Shown here: positions 25,201 to 34,455 of the stretch, piece after piece | Layout of the letters: each line of letters starts with the position of its first letter | How positions within the stretch are numbered: position 1 is the stretch's first letter | Assembly (NCBI GenBank): GCA_964522165.1 | Contig: CAZFVV010000007.1 | Location: 1-64,000, forward strand | Direction of reading: 5' to 3' | Source of the DNA: JABWBP01 sp964522165 | GTDB lineage: Bacteria; Calditrichota; Calditrichia; RBG-13-44-9; J075 | DNA: 64,000 nt | The notes under the pieces: generated by a model | Seen by the model: only the letters and a program-made list of their open reading frames with translations | Database searches by the model: none | Told to the model about the DNA's origin: nothing | Program-made: the position numbers and the translations under genes

Positions 25201-25600
25201 ACTATATCAGTGAAAGCTTTTGGACTTTGGGGATAGATAAATACTTATTACCTGAATTCCCCGGGAACAATTGGCCAAGGATGAATTTCCATACGGATAC
25301 TAATAGAACCAATTGCTTCTATAAATCTATTTTAAAAATGTTTAAATCCCAAAAGACTTCCGACTTACCTGGTGGAGCTCCCCGCGCAGCATCGAAATCA
25401 ATGTAAGCAACTCGAAGTAAATTTGCAAATTTACGGTACAGGTGGGCAGTATATTTTGGCATGAAACAGCGCGGGGCATTCGAGCCCATTCGAATGCCCC
25501 GCGCCCTAAATCCATTTTTTAACTCTTCCTTCTTCTTTCTTCTTTCTTCTTTCTTCTTTCTTCTTTCTTCTTTCTTCTCTCCTTACTGCCCGAGATTCTG
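25201..25600. other. intergenic gap with heptanucleotide microsatellite
   Basis: This 400-base gap separates the 5' end of the HTCS gene from the 3' end of the T9SS protein gene; both run leftward. The promoter of the HTCS gene must lie in the left half, which is A+T-rich. The right end has the microsatellite annotated separately. A short duplicated phrase flanks 25476-25505 (GCGGGGCATTCGAGCCC, then GAATGCCCCGCGCCC), an imperfect inverted repeat about 31 bases long that could terminate the upstream gene. Confidence 0.5.
25532..25573. repeat. simple sequence repeat (CTTCTTT)6
   Basis: Six perfect copies of CTTCTTT, with one degenerate copy on each side (25525-25531 and 25574-25580). It begins about 20 bases downstream of the T9SS gene stop at 25601. 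A 7-bp unit is not a multiple of three and is prone to slippage, but no reading frame clearly runs through it. Confidence 0.95.
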
Positions 25601-28600
25601 CTACTTCATAAGCAACAGCTTGCGGTCGGCGTTAAACTTCCCGGCTTTCATCCGCAGGAAGTACATTCCCGAGGGCACTGGCTGGTTCTGGTCATTTTTG
25701 CCTTCCCAGCGTACCAGGTAGGTTCCGGCCTGCTGCTTTCCGTTCACCAGGGTTTGCACCTTCTGCCCCAACACGTTATACACCACGATCTGCACGTCCA
25801 CCGCTTCCGGCAGTTGGTAGTGGATTTCCGTGGCCGGGTTGAAGGGGTTGGGATAGTTATCCAGCGCAAAGGATGCCGGCGCTTCGTTCGTCCCCGGGGC
25901 GTCCACTACTTTTACCGCCGGCAACAGGTCGGTAAACGTTTGCGCCGCAGCCATGGCGCTGAAGCTCAAGGAAACGGGAGCGTTCCCAAGCGTTTGCGCA
26001 TTTCCCCTCACGATGAAGCGGGCGTTCAGAACGTTCACCATGCCTTCAGCGCCCTGGGGGTAGGCGTGGGCGGCGATCAATTGACCCCGTTTGGCATTGA
26101 GGTCGTTCACCACCGGATTCCCGAATCCTTCCGCAGCGCCGCCATCGAAGCCGGTGAATTCCAGTAAGGCGGGATCCCAGGCCATGGTCATGGTGTAACT
26201 GCCTAATTTTTGACCGGATTTCGCCATGTTGACCATTACCGGAACGTCCAGGGCCTGGCCGGATAAATTCAGGGCGGCATAGGTCTGTATTTCAGCGCCT
26301 TGCGCAACCGGCGCAACGGTTGATTTGCCGAGCGGAGCGGGCGCCGGTAAGCAGACCGGGGTGCCCACCGGGAAGGGTACCGGGAACCCGACTTCCCAGC
26401 TCAGGGTGACCAGCGCATCGGTGGAGTTGGTTAGGCCGTCTTGCGTCGCGTCGCCGAAACCAATGGCAATACGATCCAGGAAGGGCTGGGGCAGCGGGAA
26501 GCCGGTGTCGAATGAGAGCATCAGCAGGGCGTCCAGGGAGTTGACCGCATTATCGCCGTTGATGTCGCCCAGCAAGCCCGGGGTGCAGGTAGTAACGATA
26601 TTGATGCAAGCCCCGTTCACGGTCAAGAAGGGCAGTAGATTGGTGAAGGACCCTGCCGCAGCCATGGCGGAGAATTGTACATCCAGGCAGCCGTTGGTTC
26701 CTATCGCCCCAACTGCATCAAAACTTACATTCAATATATCAACCAGGCCCGCGGCGCCGGTGGCTTTGGCCCCGTTGAACACGATTACCCCGTTGGCGGC
26801 ATTCCCGTCGTTCACAAACCCGGTAAAACCGGAGAGGATTCCGGAATTTCCGGTGTAACTGAAATGGGCCGGATTCCAGGTGAGGGTGGCGGTAAAGCTG
26901 CCCAAAAGTTCATTCGGTGCGGGCATGTTGCTCATATCCACTTTAACCTCGGCAGTAAAGTTACCGCCCTGGGGTACGGTGGGGGGGCAATTTACCGAAC
27001 CGGTGACCTGCCCGGTGACGGTCGTTTCGAACAGGCCCAGGTAAGCGGCCATCAAATCCGTCTGGTTATTAGCCATCAGCTCCAGGCCGTGGGGGGTTAT
27101 TTTATAGAGGGGTTTTTCGGCGGAGCGATGAACCTTCGCTGTGGAGGGGAAAGCGATTCTTTTAACTACCTTTCGAGTGGTTTGATTCGCCGGGCGGGCT
27201 TTATAAGTTCCTTCCTGCGCTTCCTGCGGCGCGAAGTTCTTCACCACCCGGGTTTCCGGATTCAGGGGCGCGGGAGAGCTCATCATCCCGCCGAAGGAGG
27301 GAACCACCCCAATGGCTTTTCCGTCGCCGGGGCCGTAGCCGGTATTATACAACCCGTGGATGTCGGTATTGGCGTCATTCTGCCAGATGGCGCTGGAGCC
27401 AATCGCCGATAGCTCATCCATGAAGCTGTTATCACCGTTATAGTCAAAGGTAAATGCGGACAGTTGATTGAGACCAATTAGCCCGGCGACATCTCCCTGG
27501 CCGTCTCCAAGAGGCGTGCAATCAAACCAGGGGTTAATATTGTAACCCCCGGCGCTTACCGGATCATAGGCGAAGCAGTCGCCCCCTTCCAGGTAGATCC
27601 TTCCGCCGTTGGCCAGGTAGGTTTCTAAAGCTGCGGCTTCCGGGTCGCCGGCGCCTAAGATGTGGTTGTTGGAAAAGATACCCAGCACCACCCAAACCGC
27701 ATCGAACTGGCTGAGGTCGTTGCCGAACTCGAAGAGATTATCGGTCACCACGGCGCTGCGGCCGTTAGCCACCAGGGCGTTAAAAATACTGTCGCCGCTG
27801 GCGGCGCTGGCCCCGGCAACGTCCGCCGGCACCCATACCAGGTGATCCGGGGTAGCGGGAGCCAAACCGAAGAAGTTGACGACGGCGGCCATCAGGTCAT
27901 CTTTGGTGCTGGGGGCGACAGCGTCGGTCAATTCCGCCAGAGCATAGGAGAAGCAGAAGGTCTTCTGCCCGGAAGCGCCGCTATGCTGCGCCGCTACATT
28001 CCCGTAACCGGATTCCATAAAGGCAATGGTACCGCCGCCGGCAGTATAGGTGTCGATAAACGTATTATTGACCTGTGTAGAAGCAGTAAATAGCATCCCG
28101 TCTGCAAGGGTGCCGGCCTGTCCCTGCAACCCATTGATGACATTGGTGCCGCCGTCTGCCGCGTCGGTTAATCCGAATAGATTATGCAAAGCTGTATTCG
28201 CACCCTGGTCGAACCCTAAGGCGTCGCCGCCTTCCAGGTACACCTTGCCGCCGGCCTGGAGATAGGCTTGCACGGCCGCGGCCATGGTATTGTCAAAAAC
28301 CGTGAGGGTGCTGCCGTTCGCGCCATAATTGCCGAAAGACAGGAATACCGCATCGTAACCGATCAGGGAAGCAGGGAAAACGTTGGTATAGGTGGTGGTC
28401 AGACCGGCGTTGGTCAAATAAGTGTTAATATATGCGCCGCTGTAATCCTGGCCGCCTAAGGCGCCTTCCCAGACTAAAATGCCGGAGTTCGCGCCGGTCC
28501 CCAGATTAAACGCGCCAATACGCGTTTTCCAGTTGAAAGCACTTGAGGTCGCATAATATTCGTTGGTATACCAAAATGTTGCATCGTCGTTGGGATCCAC

Positions 28601-30157
28601 AGTCATCATAGTATAGTCACCCCAACGGTTGGGGTTGGTTTGCGAGCCAGTACCCGCAAAAATGCTTTCCTCTGCTACATCCATCACTCCCGGCGCAGCG
28701 CCTGCGGTGTGGCCGGTGAAGCGAATGGAAGGAAAGGTGGTGCTGCTGGATACTGAATAGCCCAGGGCGATGTTTCCCATTCCATCCATGGCAATACTGC
28801 CCATCCAGCGGTGATCGTTGTCCGGGGCGTAAGTGCCTTGCTGGAAAATACTCCATCCGCCGCCGCTATTGCGTAACTCATACCAGCGGATACCGGCATG
28901 ATTTGTCCCCACATCAACAGTATGGTTGGTTACCATTGACTTATGAGTGCCGAAGTCGCGGTATTGGAGGCTGAACATCGTAAAATGGGAAAGGATATCC
29001 AGTCCCTGTGCGGTACCGGGCTGCGGTATATCAGTGGTAAATACACCGTCATAAGGAGTTACCGGCAGGAAGGTTGGCCCGGTAAAAGTGGATGCGGGTA
29101 GATTGTTCCAATTGGGGGTAAGCTCAAACAATGCCAGCCTGTCAGACGGAGCGCCGGTCAGCCCGTCATCCTGGTGTCCTACAATCGGAATCGGGGTTCC
29201 AGGAGCGGGAGCAGGGCCATCAAGATCAGCCGAAATGAAACCATCTGAGCCGATCCCGGGAAGCAAAGCAGAGATATTGAATACCAACATTTGTGCAGGA
29301 TTCCCGGCTAACATTTTATTGCGTTCCAGGGCACCGGCTTTCATACTAAAACCACCGCCGTTTGGGAATACTCGATAAGTTGCGGTATAAGCATCGCCCC
29401 ACACACCGAACTTGGGATAATCGGGAAAATCGGTAGTAAAATTAAATTGATAGCGATAATATGCCCCGGTAGGATCCGGTGTTTGGGAGCAGGCGACACA
29501 AATGGATTGGTTATTCGGATCATCGACTGCAAATTGGCTCAAAAACCAGCGATCAGCCAACTGGTCATAGAGAACGATCGGGTCGCCGTTGTTATTCGTT
29601 TCACACGGTCCGCCAAAACCGGCCCATAAAGTGTTGATGTCGAAAGGACCCAGTACGCTATTGCCCGCCTTATCAAATATTTCATAGACTGAGTTAGCCA
29701 TTTGAACATAGTGATTTGGCCCGACATCGCCGTTCTGATCCGGCGGCGCTCCGCCACCACCGATGTTATCTCCTACTTCCAATCCATCAAAACTCAGGAG
29801 CACGGTACGAGAGCTATTTTCACCTTGCCAGTCTTGAAGCGATGGATCTTCTATAAAAGGCTGATCTTTAACCAGACCCTCAAAAGGGTATGGCTTAAGG
29901 GGAATTATTTTCTGCTCGCCGGTAGAGGCCGGGAGTTTATAAATTTTAACCTGTTCACTTAATGTAAGAGACTGGTCGTTTCTTACGGATGTCAGTACCT
30001 TTTCCGGCTTGACAGTTTGTGACTGCGAATTATCAGCAATCTGCTGGCTGGTTTGGGGGCGTTTTTTCTGGGCAAAGAGCGAAGTGGCCAGGCAAACCAT
30101 TGCCAAAAAAATTATTGAAAATCCGCGAAGCATATAATTCTTGTTTAGTCGGTACAT
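25601..30157 (-). CDS. giant T9SS surface protein with cohesin- and dockerin-like domains
   Basis: A 1518-residue exported protein. AAGGAGACAG precedes the ATG and a signal peptide (FSIIFLAMVCLATSLFAQ) follows. Residues about 110-600 form a propeller-like region with the phrase PPDQNGDVGPNHYVQMANSV. Two ThuA/amidotransferase-like folds follow, each ending in a KVYLEGGD or RIYLEGGD motif (near 690 and 870). Two cohesin-like beta-sandwiches (about 1080-1200 and 1290-1410) flank a paired calcium-loop dockerin-like module (GDINGDNAVNSLDALL, GDATQDGLTNSTDALV). The type IX sorting domain (DNYPNPFNPATEIHYQLPEA ... RKLLLMK) ends it. Probably a surface adhesin or scaffold; no catalytic centre recognised. 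Confidence 0.85.
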   Translation of the reverse strand: MYRLNKNYMLRGFSIIFLAMVCLATSLFAQKKRPQTSQQIADNSQSQTVKPEKVLTSVRNDQSLTLSEQVKIYKLPASTGEQKIIPLKPYPFEGLVKDQPFIEDPSLQDWQGENSSRTVLLSFDGLEVGDNIGGGGAPPDQNGDVGPNHYVQMANSVYEIFDKAGNSVLGPFDINTLWAGFGGPCETNNNGDPIVLYDQLADRWFLSQFAVDDPNNQSICVACSQTPDPTGAYYRYQFNFTTDFPDYPKFGVWGDAYTATYRVFPNGGGFSMKAGALERNKMLAGNPAQMLVFNISALLPGIGSDGFISADLDGPAPAPGTPIPIVGHQDDGLTGAPSDRLALFELTPNWNNLPASTFTGPTFLPVTPYDGVFTTDIPQPGTAQGLDILSHFTMFSLQYRDFGTHKSMVTNHTVDVGTNHAGIRWYELRNSGGGWSIFQQGTYAPDNDHRWMGSIAMDGMGNIALGYSVSSSTTFPSIRFTGHTAGAAPGVMDVAEESIFAGTGSQTNPNRWGDYTMMTVDPNDDATFWYTNEYYATSSAFNWKTRIGAFNLGTGANSGILVWEGALGGQDYSGAYINTYLTNAGLTTTYTNVFPASLIGYDAVFLSFGNYGANGSTLTVFDNTMAAAVQAYLQAGGKVYLEGGDALGFDQGANTALHNLFGLTDAADGGTNVINGLQGQAGTLADGMLFTASTQVNNTFIDTYTAGGGTIAFMESGYGNVAAQHSGASGQKTFCFSYALAELTDAVAPSTKDDLMAAVVNFFGLAPATPDHLVWVPADVAGASAASGDSIFNALVANGRSAVVTDNLFEFGNDLSQFDAVWVVLGIFSNNHILGAGDPEAAALETYLANGGRIYLEGGDCFAYDPVSAGGYNINPWFDCTPLGDGQGDVAGLIGLNQLSAFTFDYNGDNSFMDELSAIGSSAIWQNDANTDIHGLYNTGYGPGDGKAIGVVPSFGGMMSSPAPLNPETRVVKNFAPQEAQEGTYKARPANQTTRKVVKRIAFPSTAKVHRSAEKPLYKITPHGLELMANNQTDLMAAYLGLFETTVTGQVTGSVNCPPTVPQGGNFTAEVKVDMSNMPAPNELLGSFTATLTWNPAHFSYTGNSGILSGFTGFVNDGNAANGVIVFNGAKATGAAGLVDILNVSFDAVGAIGTNGCLDVQFSAMAAAGSFTNLLPFLTVNGACINIVTTCTPGLLGDINGDNAVNSLDALLMLSFDTGFPLPQPFLDRIAIGFGDATQDGLTNSTDALVTLSWEVGFPVPFPVGTPVCLPAPAPLGKSTVAPVAQGAEIQTYAALNLSGQALDVPVMVNMAKSGQKLGSYTMTMAWDPALLEFTGFDGGAAEGFGNPVVNDLNAKRGQLIAAHAYPQGAEGMVNVLNARFIVRGNAQTLGNAPVSLSFSAMAAAQTFTDLLPAVKVVDAPGTNEAPASFALDNYPNPFNPATEIHYQLPEAVDVQIVVYNVLGQKVQTLVNGKQQAGTYLVRWEGKNDQNQPVPSGMYFLRMKAGKFNADRKLLLMK

Positions 30158-30736
30158 ATATCTGTCTCCTTAAAATAGTGATGAGAATTCGTATTGCTTA
30201 ATTTGATAGCTGCGGGCGTGCATCAACCGGCGCGGTTATAATGTTTCTACCCACCTCTTAGAGGGATCGGGTTTTTGCTTTATGAGCACCCCCACTTTAC
30301 TTCCACAAGAAAAGCGGGAGGAGCTTTGTTTGCAGGAAAGCAATTATTTGGCATGACTCGTTCCTCAATATAATTGAGTATCATAAAGATTTTCCCAGAG
30401 ATATTTCCGCAGGCTCGTGACCGGTGTTCAGCAGGCTTCTTCACCAATGGTTTTACTCATCAATGAATGCTATTGGGAAAAGCACTCGCGTTTTGATCCG
30501 AAGATTAAAATTTGCGCAGCAAGTTACCGAAATCAGGTAAAGATTACATAGTAACCATGTCGCAAATGATAGGATAAATGTCGTACGGAGAAAATAGATT
30601 AGGCGAGTTAAGAGCCTGCCGTTATTTACTTCCTAGGGTTATCCGGGATGGCCGGGAAACTTTCTATTGCAAACACCATAGCGGCAGGCCCCGGGGGACA
30701 AGCAGGGCATCAGGTACTCTTTTTTGTAACATTTTA
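30158..30736. other. long gap upstream of the T9SS gene
   Basis: No reading frame with family resemblance is seen in these 579 bases. The region is A+T-rich near 30340-30420 and 30520-30600 and should contain the promoter of the leftward T9SS gene, whose ribosome binding site is at 30164-30171. No canonical promoter could be picked with confidence. Confidence 0.4.
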
Positions 30737-30885
30737 GCGTGCACTATCACGTAGTCTTTGACAATTCCTTCGCCAGGAAACAGAGCTTCCCCCATTGCGT
30801 TGCGATGCTCTGCATCGTGACGCGGGAAGCCCTGCTTTCCATTCCTTCCGGAAATTGTCAAAGACCACGTGGTAAGACACGTTAA
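30737..30885. repeat. dispersed palindromic element, same family as 11221 and 41723
   Basis: The left end (GCACTATCACGTAGTCTTTG, then ACAATT, 30741-30766) and right end (AATTGTCAAAGACCACGTGG, then TAAGACACG, 30853-30881) are inverted copies. The interior carries CGCCAGGAAACAGAGCTTCC and a GATGCTCTGCATC hairpin, both with counterparts in the element at 41723. This is the best-preserved member of the family in the window. Confidence 0.7.
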
Positions 30886-30938
30886 GCGCCGGGTTTAAAG
30901 GGTTCGGCTGAGGCGGGCGCCGGCGGGGAGCGCCCTGA

Positions 30939-31313
30939 TTAATGGCTCCTCAGGGCCTGGTTCTGCAAAAGCATAAACAACTCTTCCCCGCTCTTATAAT
31001 CTTTCTTCTGGATCTTCGACAGCCATTCGGCGTGTTGGATATAGGCAACCGCCAGGCGCGCCTTCTCGCGAATGGTCTCGGAACGGCTGTTGTTGGCCAG
31101 GCGAATCAACTGGCCGACGATTTCATAATTGTACTGATCCGGGTAGAACATTTGATATTTGACCACCTGGAAAATCGCCGACTCGATCAGGCCATTATTA
31201 TCCGATTTCAACGCCATCAGGTAATTCTGCGGGGCTTTTTCTACTACTGCTTTGCTTTGAGCGAACGCGCCCAATGAGAGGGCGGCAACCAGTGCAATGA
31301 TGAATGATTTCAT
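30939..31313 (-). CDS. small secreted helical protein, right cassette copy
   Basis: The 124-residue paralog of the protein at 1104. Signal peptide MKSFIIALVAALSLGAFAQ, then the same helical core (ESAIFQVVKYQMFYPDQYNY, LIRLANNSRSETIREKARLA). Differences are scattered and conservative until the last eight residues, which diverge completely (QNQALRSH). AAAGGAG precedes the ATG as in the other copy. It is divergent from the intact hypA, with the same phased TGTCA boxes between them. Selection evidently kept both copies readable, which argues for a real function. Confidence 0.85.
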   Translation of the reverse strand: MKSFIIALVAALSLGAFAQSKAVVEKAPQNYLMALKSDNNGLIESAIFQVVKYQMFYPDQYNYEIVGQLIRLANNSRSETIREKARLAVAYIQHAEWLSKIQKKDYKSGEELFMLLQNQALRSH

Positions 31314-31367
31314 GGCATTCTCCTTTTTGTTATCCGCTTATTGCTTACGGCCGGGCGATACAAGAGA

Positions 31368-31403
31368 TGTCATGTACGGGTAAAGGGTTGTCAAAAAATG
31401 TCA
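31368..31403. promoter_or_regulatory. three phased TGTCA boxes, right cassette
   Basis: TGTCA occurs at 31368, 31389 and 31399. The spacing of 21 and 10 bp mirrors the left cassette exactly, and the central TGTCAAAAAATGTCA is identical in both. The surrounding intergenic sequence differs in length by almost 90 bases between the cassettes, so these boxes are preferentially kept. Confidence 0.5.
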
Positions 31404-31601
31404 TTGAGCCTGGCGGCGCAGCCTCTCAACCGCGAAACAACAACGCCGCTCGAGGTCTTCCGCACCACTTTGCAGCGCCATCCGCAGCAGGCAATGCTCC
31501 GGCATTCCGCTGCCTCCCGAACCGCCGCCCGATTTATTTTCCGAATGGAGTTTCAGGCAATAACCGGATTATATTCAAACCTTAAATAACGGGATCAGCC
31601 C

Positions 31602-31943
31602 ATGCACGAAATGTCGATTGCGCAGAATATTTTGGAGATCGTGGAAAGCGCCCTGCGCGAAAATCCCGGCAGCCGGCTGAAAAAAGTAGTGGTAAAAGCG
31701 GGGGAGCTGGTAGCGGTGGTGCCGGATTCCCTGCAATTCTGTTACCAGGCCATCACGGCCGGAACTCCCCTGGAAGGTTCGGAGCTGCTGATCGAAGTGA
31801 TCCCGGTGCGGGCGCGCTGCGAGAGCTGCGGCAGGGAGTTCAAGATCGAATCCTTTTTTTTCGTATGTCCCCATTGCGAGAGCGCGCAGGTGAAAGTGCT
31901 CAGCGGGCAGGAGCTGCAAGTGAGCGAGTTGGAAGTGGAGTGA
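31602..31943 (+). CDS. hypA: HypA hydrogenase/urease nickel metallochaperone
   Basis: A complete 113-residue HypA. The N terminus MHEMSIAQNILEIVE holds the nickel-binding His2 that follows the initiator. The zinc domain has two CxxC pairs, CESC and CPHC, separated by a 12-residue strand hairpin. The family delivers nickel to HypB and the [NiFe]-hydrogenase large subunit. No hydrogenase or other hyp gene is in the window, so hypA stands apart from its usual operon. The G run that is intact here (31701-31705) is one base shorter in the left copy. Confidence 0.93.
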   Translation: MHEMSIAQNILEIVESALRENPGSRLKKVVVKAGELVAVVPDSLQFCYQAITAGTPLEGSELLIEVIPVRARCESCGREFKIESFFFVCPHCESAQVKVLSGQELQVSELEVE

Positions 31944-31964
31944 GTTTTAAAACGGTTCAGCGAT

Positions 31965-31982
31965 GAACCCCGATAGGGGTTC
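31965..31982 (+). terminator. perfect hairpin after hypA
   Basis: GAACCCC pairs with GGGGTTC around a GATA tetraloop, 21 bases after the hypA stop. There is no T run, so termination efficiency is doubtful. A related GATGAACCCCGA occurs at the end of the 42-bp repeat array beside the left hypA copy, showing shared ancestry of the downstream flanks. Confidence 0.45.
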
Positions 31983-32047
31983 ACAAGGCTATAAGCTTCG
32001 CACTTTCCCTTTTCCCTTACCTCCCCCCTTTCAAATTTTATAATCTA

Positions 32048-32076
32048 TTGTTTTGTGCCTTCCTATCGACTATAAT
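32048..32076 (+). promoter_or_regulatory. candidate sigma-70-type promoter for the MORN gene
   Basis: TTGTTT at 32048-32053 and TATAAT at 32071-32076 are separated by 17 bases, the ideal spacing. The next gene on this strand starts at 32343, leaving a long leader of about 260 bases in which no other gene is seen. The -10 is perfect and the -35 is weak, and it is not known that this organism uses the classical consensus. Confidence 0.4.
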
Positions 32077-32342
32077 TGGGCGAAACAGGAAAAAGAAGGG
32101 GCTGGATAAACCCTGGCCCGGAGGCGCCGATGATGCGGGCAGTAGTCCCTTCGGGAAAAGTGCAGTGAAAACCGCAGGGGAATTGCAAATAACGAACAGC
32201 GGAAATCTTTTTCTCGAAGATTCTCGAAATTCGATTTTCGGATTTGCCGGTTCTAAATTTTGCGCCTTTGACGAATTCCGGGAGGATATTGCGAGGCGGT
32301 TTTTCCACCCCCCAAGTTGAATCGATCACGTACAGGGCAGTT

Positions 32343-34142
32343 ATGAAAGGCAAAGGGAGTCATCCGGTAGGGATTTTCCACGTTGTTTTTGCCTGCCTGG
32401 TTGTCGCTTGTTTCTCGCCCCCCCTGTTATCCCAATCCAAATCATTTAGCGGCCAGTGGATCTCTTCCCTGGGAACGCTGACCCTCACCGTCAACGGCTC
32501 CGATGCCAGCGGAACCTGTTCAGCCGGCGGCGCCGCCGGCGCCATCGAGGGAAAACTGGCTCGCAACGGGCGGTTATTCACCGGCAAATGGAAAATGGAT
32601 AACCGGGAAGGGCGGGCGGTATTCCGCCTCCTGGATGACGGCAATGCCTTTACCGGGCGCTGGTGGAGCGGAACCGACCGGCCCGGCGGCGACTGGATCG
32701 GGGTACGCGCCAATAAAGAACTGGCGGCAACGGCCATATCTGCGCAGAATTTCTCGGGCCGCTGGCTTTCCAACTATGGCGCGATGAGCCTGGCAGTGTC
32801 CGAGTTGGCCGTGAACGGGGAATTTGCCGGGCAGCGCAACCGCGGTACTCTTCGTGCAGAGTTAGACCGGCGCACCCATAAACTGATCGGGAACTGGGCA
32901 GACGCCAGTCACAAGGGACGCTTTATTTTTCAACTGTCGCAAGGCGGAAGCGGCTTCCTGGGGGAATGGTGGTTCGAAGACGGCGCCTACGGAGGCTACT
33001 GGTATGGAGTTCGCCATGCCGATCTGGAGGGCTGTATTGCCGGGAATTGCGAAGAGGGAGTGGGAACCTATATCTGGGCCGACGGAACCCGCTACGAGGG
33101 GGAGTGGAAAGGGGGAATCTACCACGGCAGCGGGGCGCTTTACGAACCTTACGGCGGGGTTAAGACCCGGGGTTTGTGGGCGGAAGGCGTGTACCAGGGA
33201 GAATGCCTCTCCGGAAACTGCTCAAACGGGCGGGGGGTCTTGGAATTGCCCAACGGCGATCAATACGAGGGAAACTTCGTAGAGTGCATCGAAGAAGGAA
33301 AGGGGATTTATCAATATCGCAACGGCGACCGTTACGAGGGAGAATTCAAAGCAGCATTTCCGCACGGCAGCGGAACCCATGTCTGGGCGGTCAGCAGCGA
33401 CAAATATACCGGAAAGTTCGCCCGGGGAAAAATCCAGGGGCAGGGAAGCTACTATTTTAAGAATGGTGATGTGTATGAAGGCAATTTCCGCCGGGGAGAG
33501 CGCTACGGTCAGGGAACCATGCGATGGGCAAACGGCGACCGCTACAAAGGGAATTGGGAGAGCGACCGGATGTCCGGCGCGGGCGCTTATTTCTATAAAG
33601 ACGGGGATTCCTACAGCGGGGAGTTCCGCAATGGCCTGAAGCACGGGCAGGGCAGCTACACCTTTTCCAACGGCAACTCTTTCCTGGCGCTATGGAAAGA
33701 CGACCGCATCGACCGGTTCGATTCCTCTTCTTCCGGCTACGGCGGCCTGGCAGAGCAATCCGGCTCCCCAACGCTGCCGGTTACCATCGCAAACCAATCT
33801 CCCGGCGCCCTTTCCTCTACCCGGGGCGAAGCCCGGGAAAGCACCTTCCTGATCTACAAGGTAACCGAAAAATCCCTCCCCGGCGTTAAAACCGGGGAAG
33901 AAATTCGGGAAGTTTATTTTACTTATTCTATCGTTCAGGGACTGGCGGAACTGGATGAAGGGGCTGTTCGCGCTTTCCTGCAATCGCATAGCGGATCGCC
34001 GCTGGGCAGCGAATACCGGGTTGAGAAGGTGAGCGATCCTAATTTGCGGGCCAACCAGATTCTCCGGCGCTACCGCCTCGGCCCCGCTTCGACCCGCATC
34101 AACAGCGGATTCGAAGGGTACTTTTATGTATATGAGGATTGA
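32343..34142 (+). CDS. secreted MORN-repeat protein A
   Basis: A 599-residue exported protein. The ATG at 32343 is preferred over the frame opening at 32244 (TTG) because a signal peptide follows at once (IFHVVFACLVVACFSPPLLSQ). Two ~75-residue N-terminal modules share the pattern FSGxWxSxxGxLxLxV ... GxFxFxLxxxxxxFxGxWW. About eight MORN repeats follow (YEGEWKGGIYHGSGALY, YEGEFKAAFPHGSG, YEGNFRRGERYGQGTMRW). A C-terminal ~100-residue domain of unknown family ends YFYVYED. MORN repeats bind lipid or stack as rods in eukaryotic proteins; their bacterial role is poorly known. A paralog follows in tandem. Confidence 0.85.
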   Translation: MKGKGSHPVGIFHVVFACLVVACFSPPLLSQSKSFSGQWISSLGTLTLTVNGSDASGTCSAGGAAGAIEGKLARNGRLFTGKWKMDNREGRAVFRLLDDGNAFTGRWWSGTDRPGGDWIGVRANKELAATAISAQNFSGRWLSNYGAMSLAVSELAVNGEFAGQRNRGTLRAELDRRTHKLIGNWADASHKGRFIFQLSQGGSGFLGEWWFEDGAYGGYWYGVRHADLEGCIAGNCEEGVGTYIWADGTRYEGEWKGGIYHGSGALYEPYGGVKTRGLWAEGVYQGECLSGNCSNGRGVLELPNGDQYEGNFVECIEEGKGIYQYRNGDRYEGEFKAAFPHGSGTHVWAVSSDKYTGKFARGKIQGQGSYYFKNGDVYEGNFRRGERYGQGTMRWANGDRYKGNWESDRMSGAGAYFYKDGDSYSGEFRNGLKHGQGSYTFSNGNSFLALWKDDRIDRFDSSSSGYGGLAEQSGSPTLPVTIANQSPGALSSTRGEARESTFLIYKVTEKSLPGVKTGEEIREVYFTYSIVQGLAELDEGAVRAFLQSHSGSPLGSEYRVEKVSDPNLRANQILRRYRLGPASTRINSGFEGYFYVYED

Positions 34143-34144
34143 TG

Positions 34145-34182
34145 TAATTGGCAATTGATAATTGGCAATTGCCAATCACCAA
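34145..34182. repeat. word palindrome between the MORN genes (AATTGGC words)
   Basis: TAATTGGCAATTGATAATTG and the following GCAATTGCCAATCACCAA form an imperfect palindrome made of the word AATTGGCAATTG. It starts 3 bases after the stop of the first MORN gene. The rest of the 313-base gap to 34455 shows no gene or further repeat. Confidence 0.55.
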
Positions 34183-34455
34183 CTGATGAGTGGAATTTTA
34201 CCGTCTCCATCGCTGCGGCCAATTCATTCCCACCCGCTGTAAAAAATTCGCACATTTTCAATTGTCAAAATGACCTGAAATCCCTGGCCGGGGCTGCCTG
34301 CTCCGCGGCAATTTTTCGCTAAAAAACCGCCTTCCTACGGGCTTTTTCGGCTTATTCCCGGGATCAAGAGGAGAGAGGCATACCCTTTGCAAAGTAACCG
34401 GGATCATAATTTGCATAAACGGTCTATCGGAATATTAAACGCGAGGGTTAAGCCG

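Noticed and set aside
25461..25721. 86-codon frame with a Phe/Leu/Ser repeat
   Set aside because: It is a translation of the CTTCTTT microsatellite that continues antisense into the T9SS gene.
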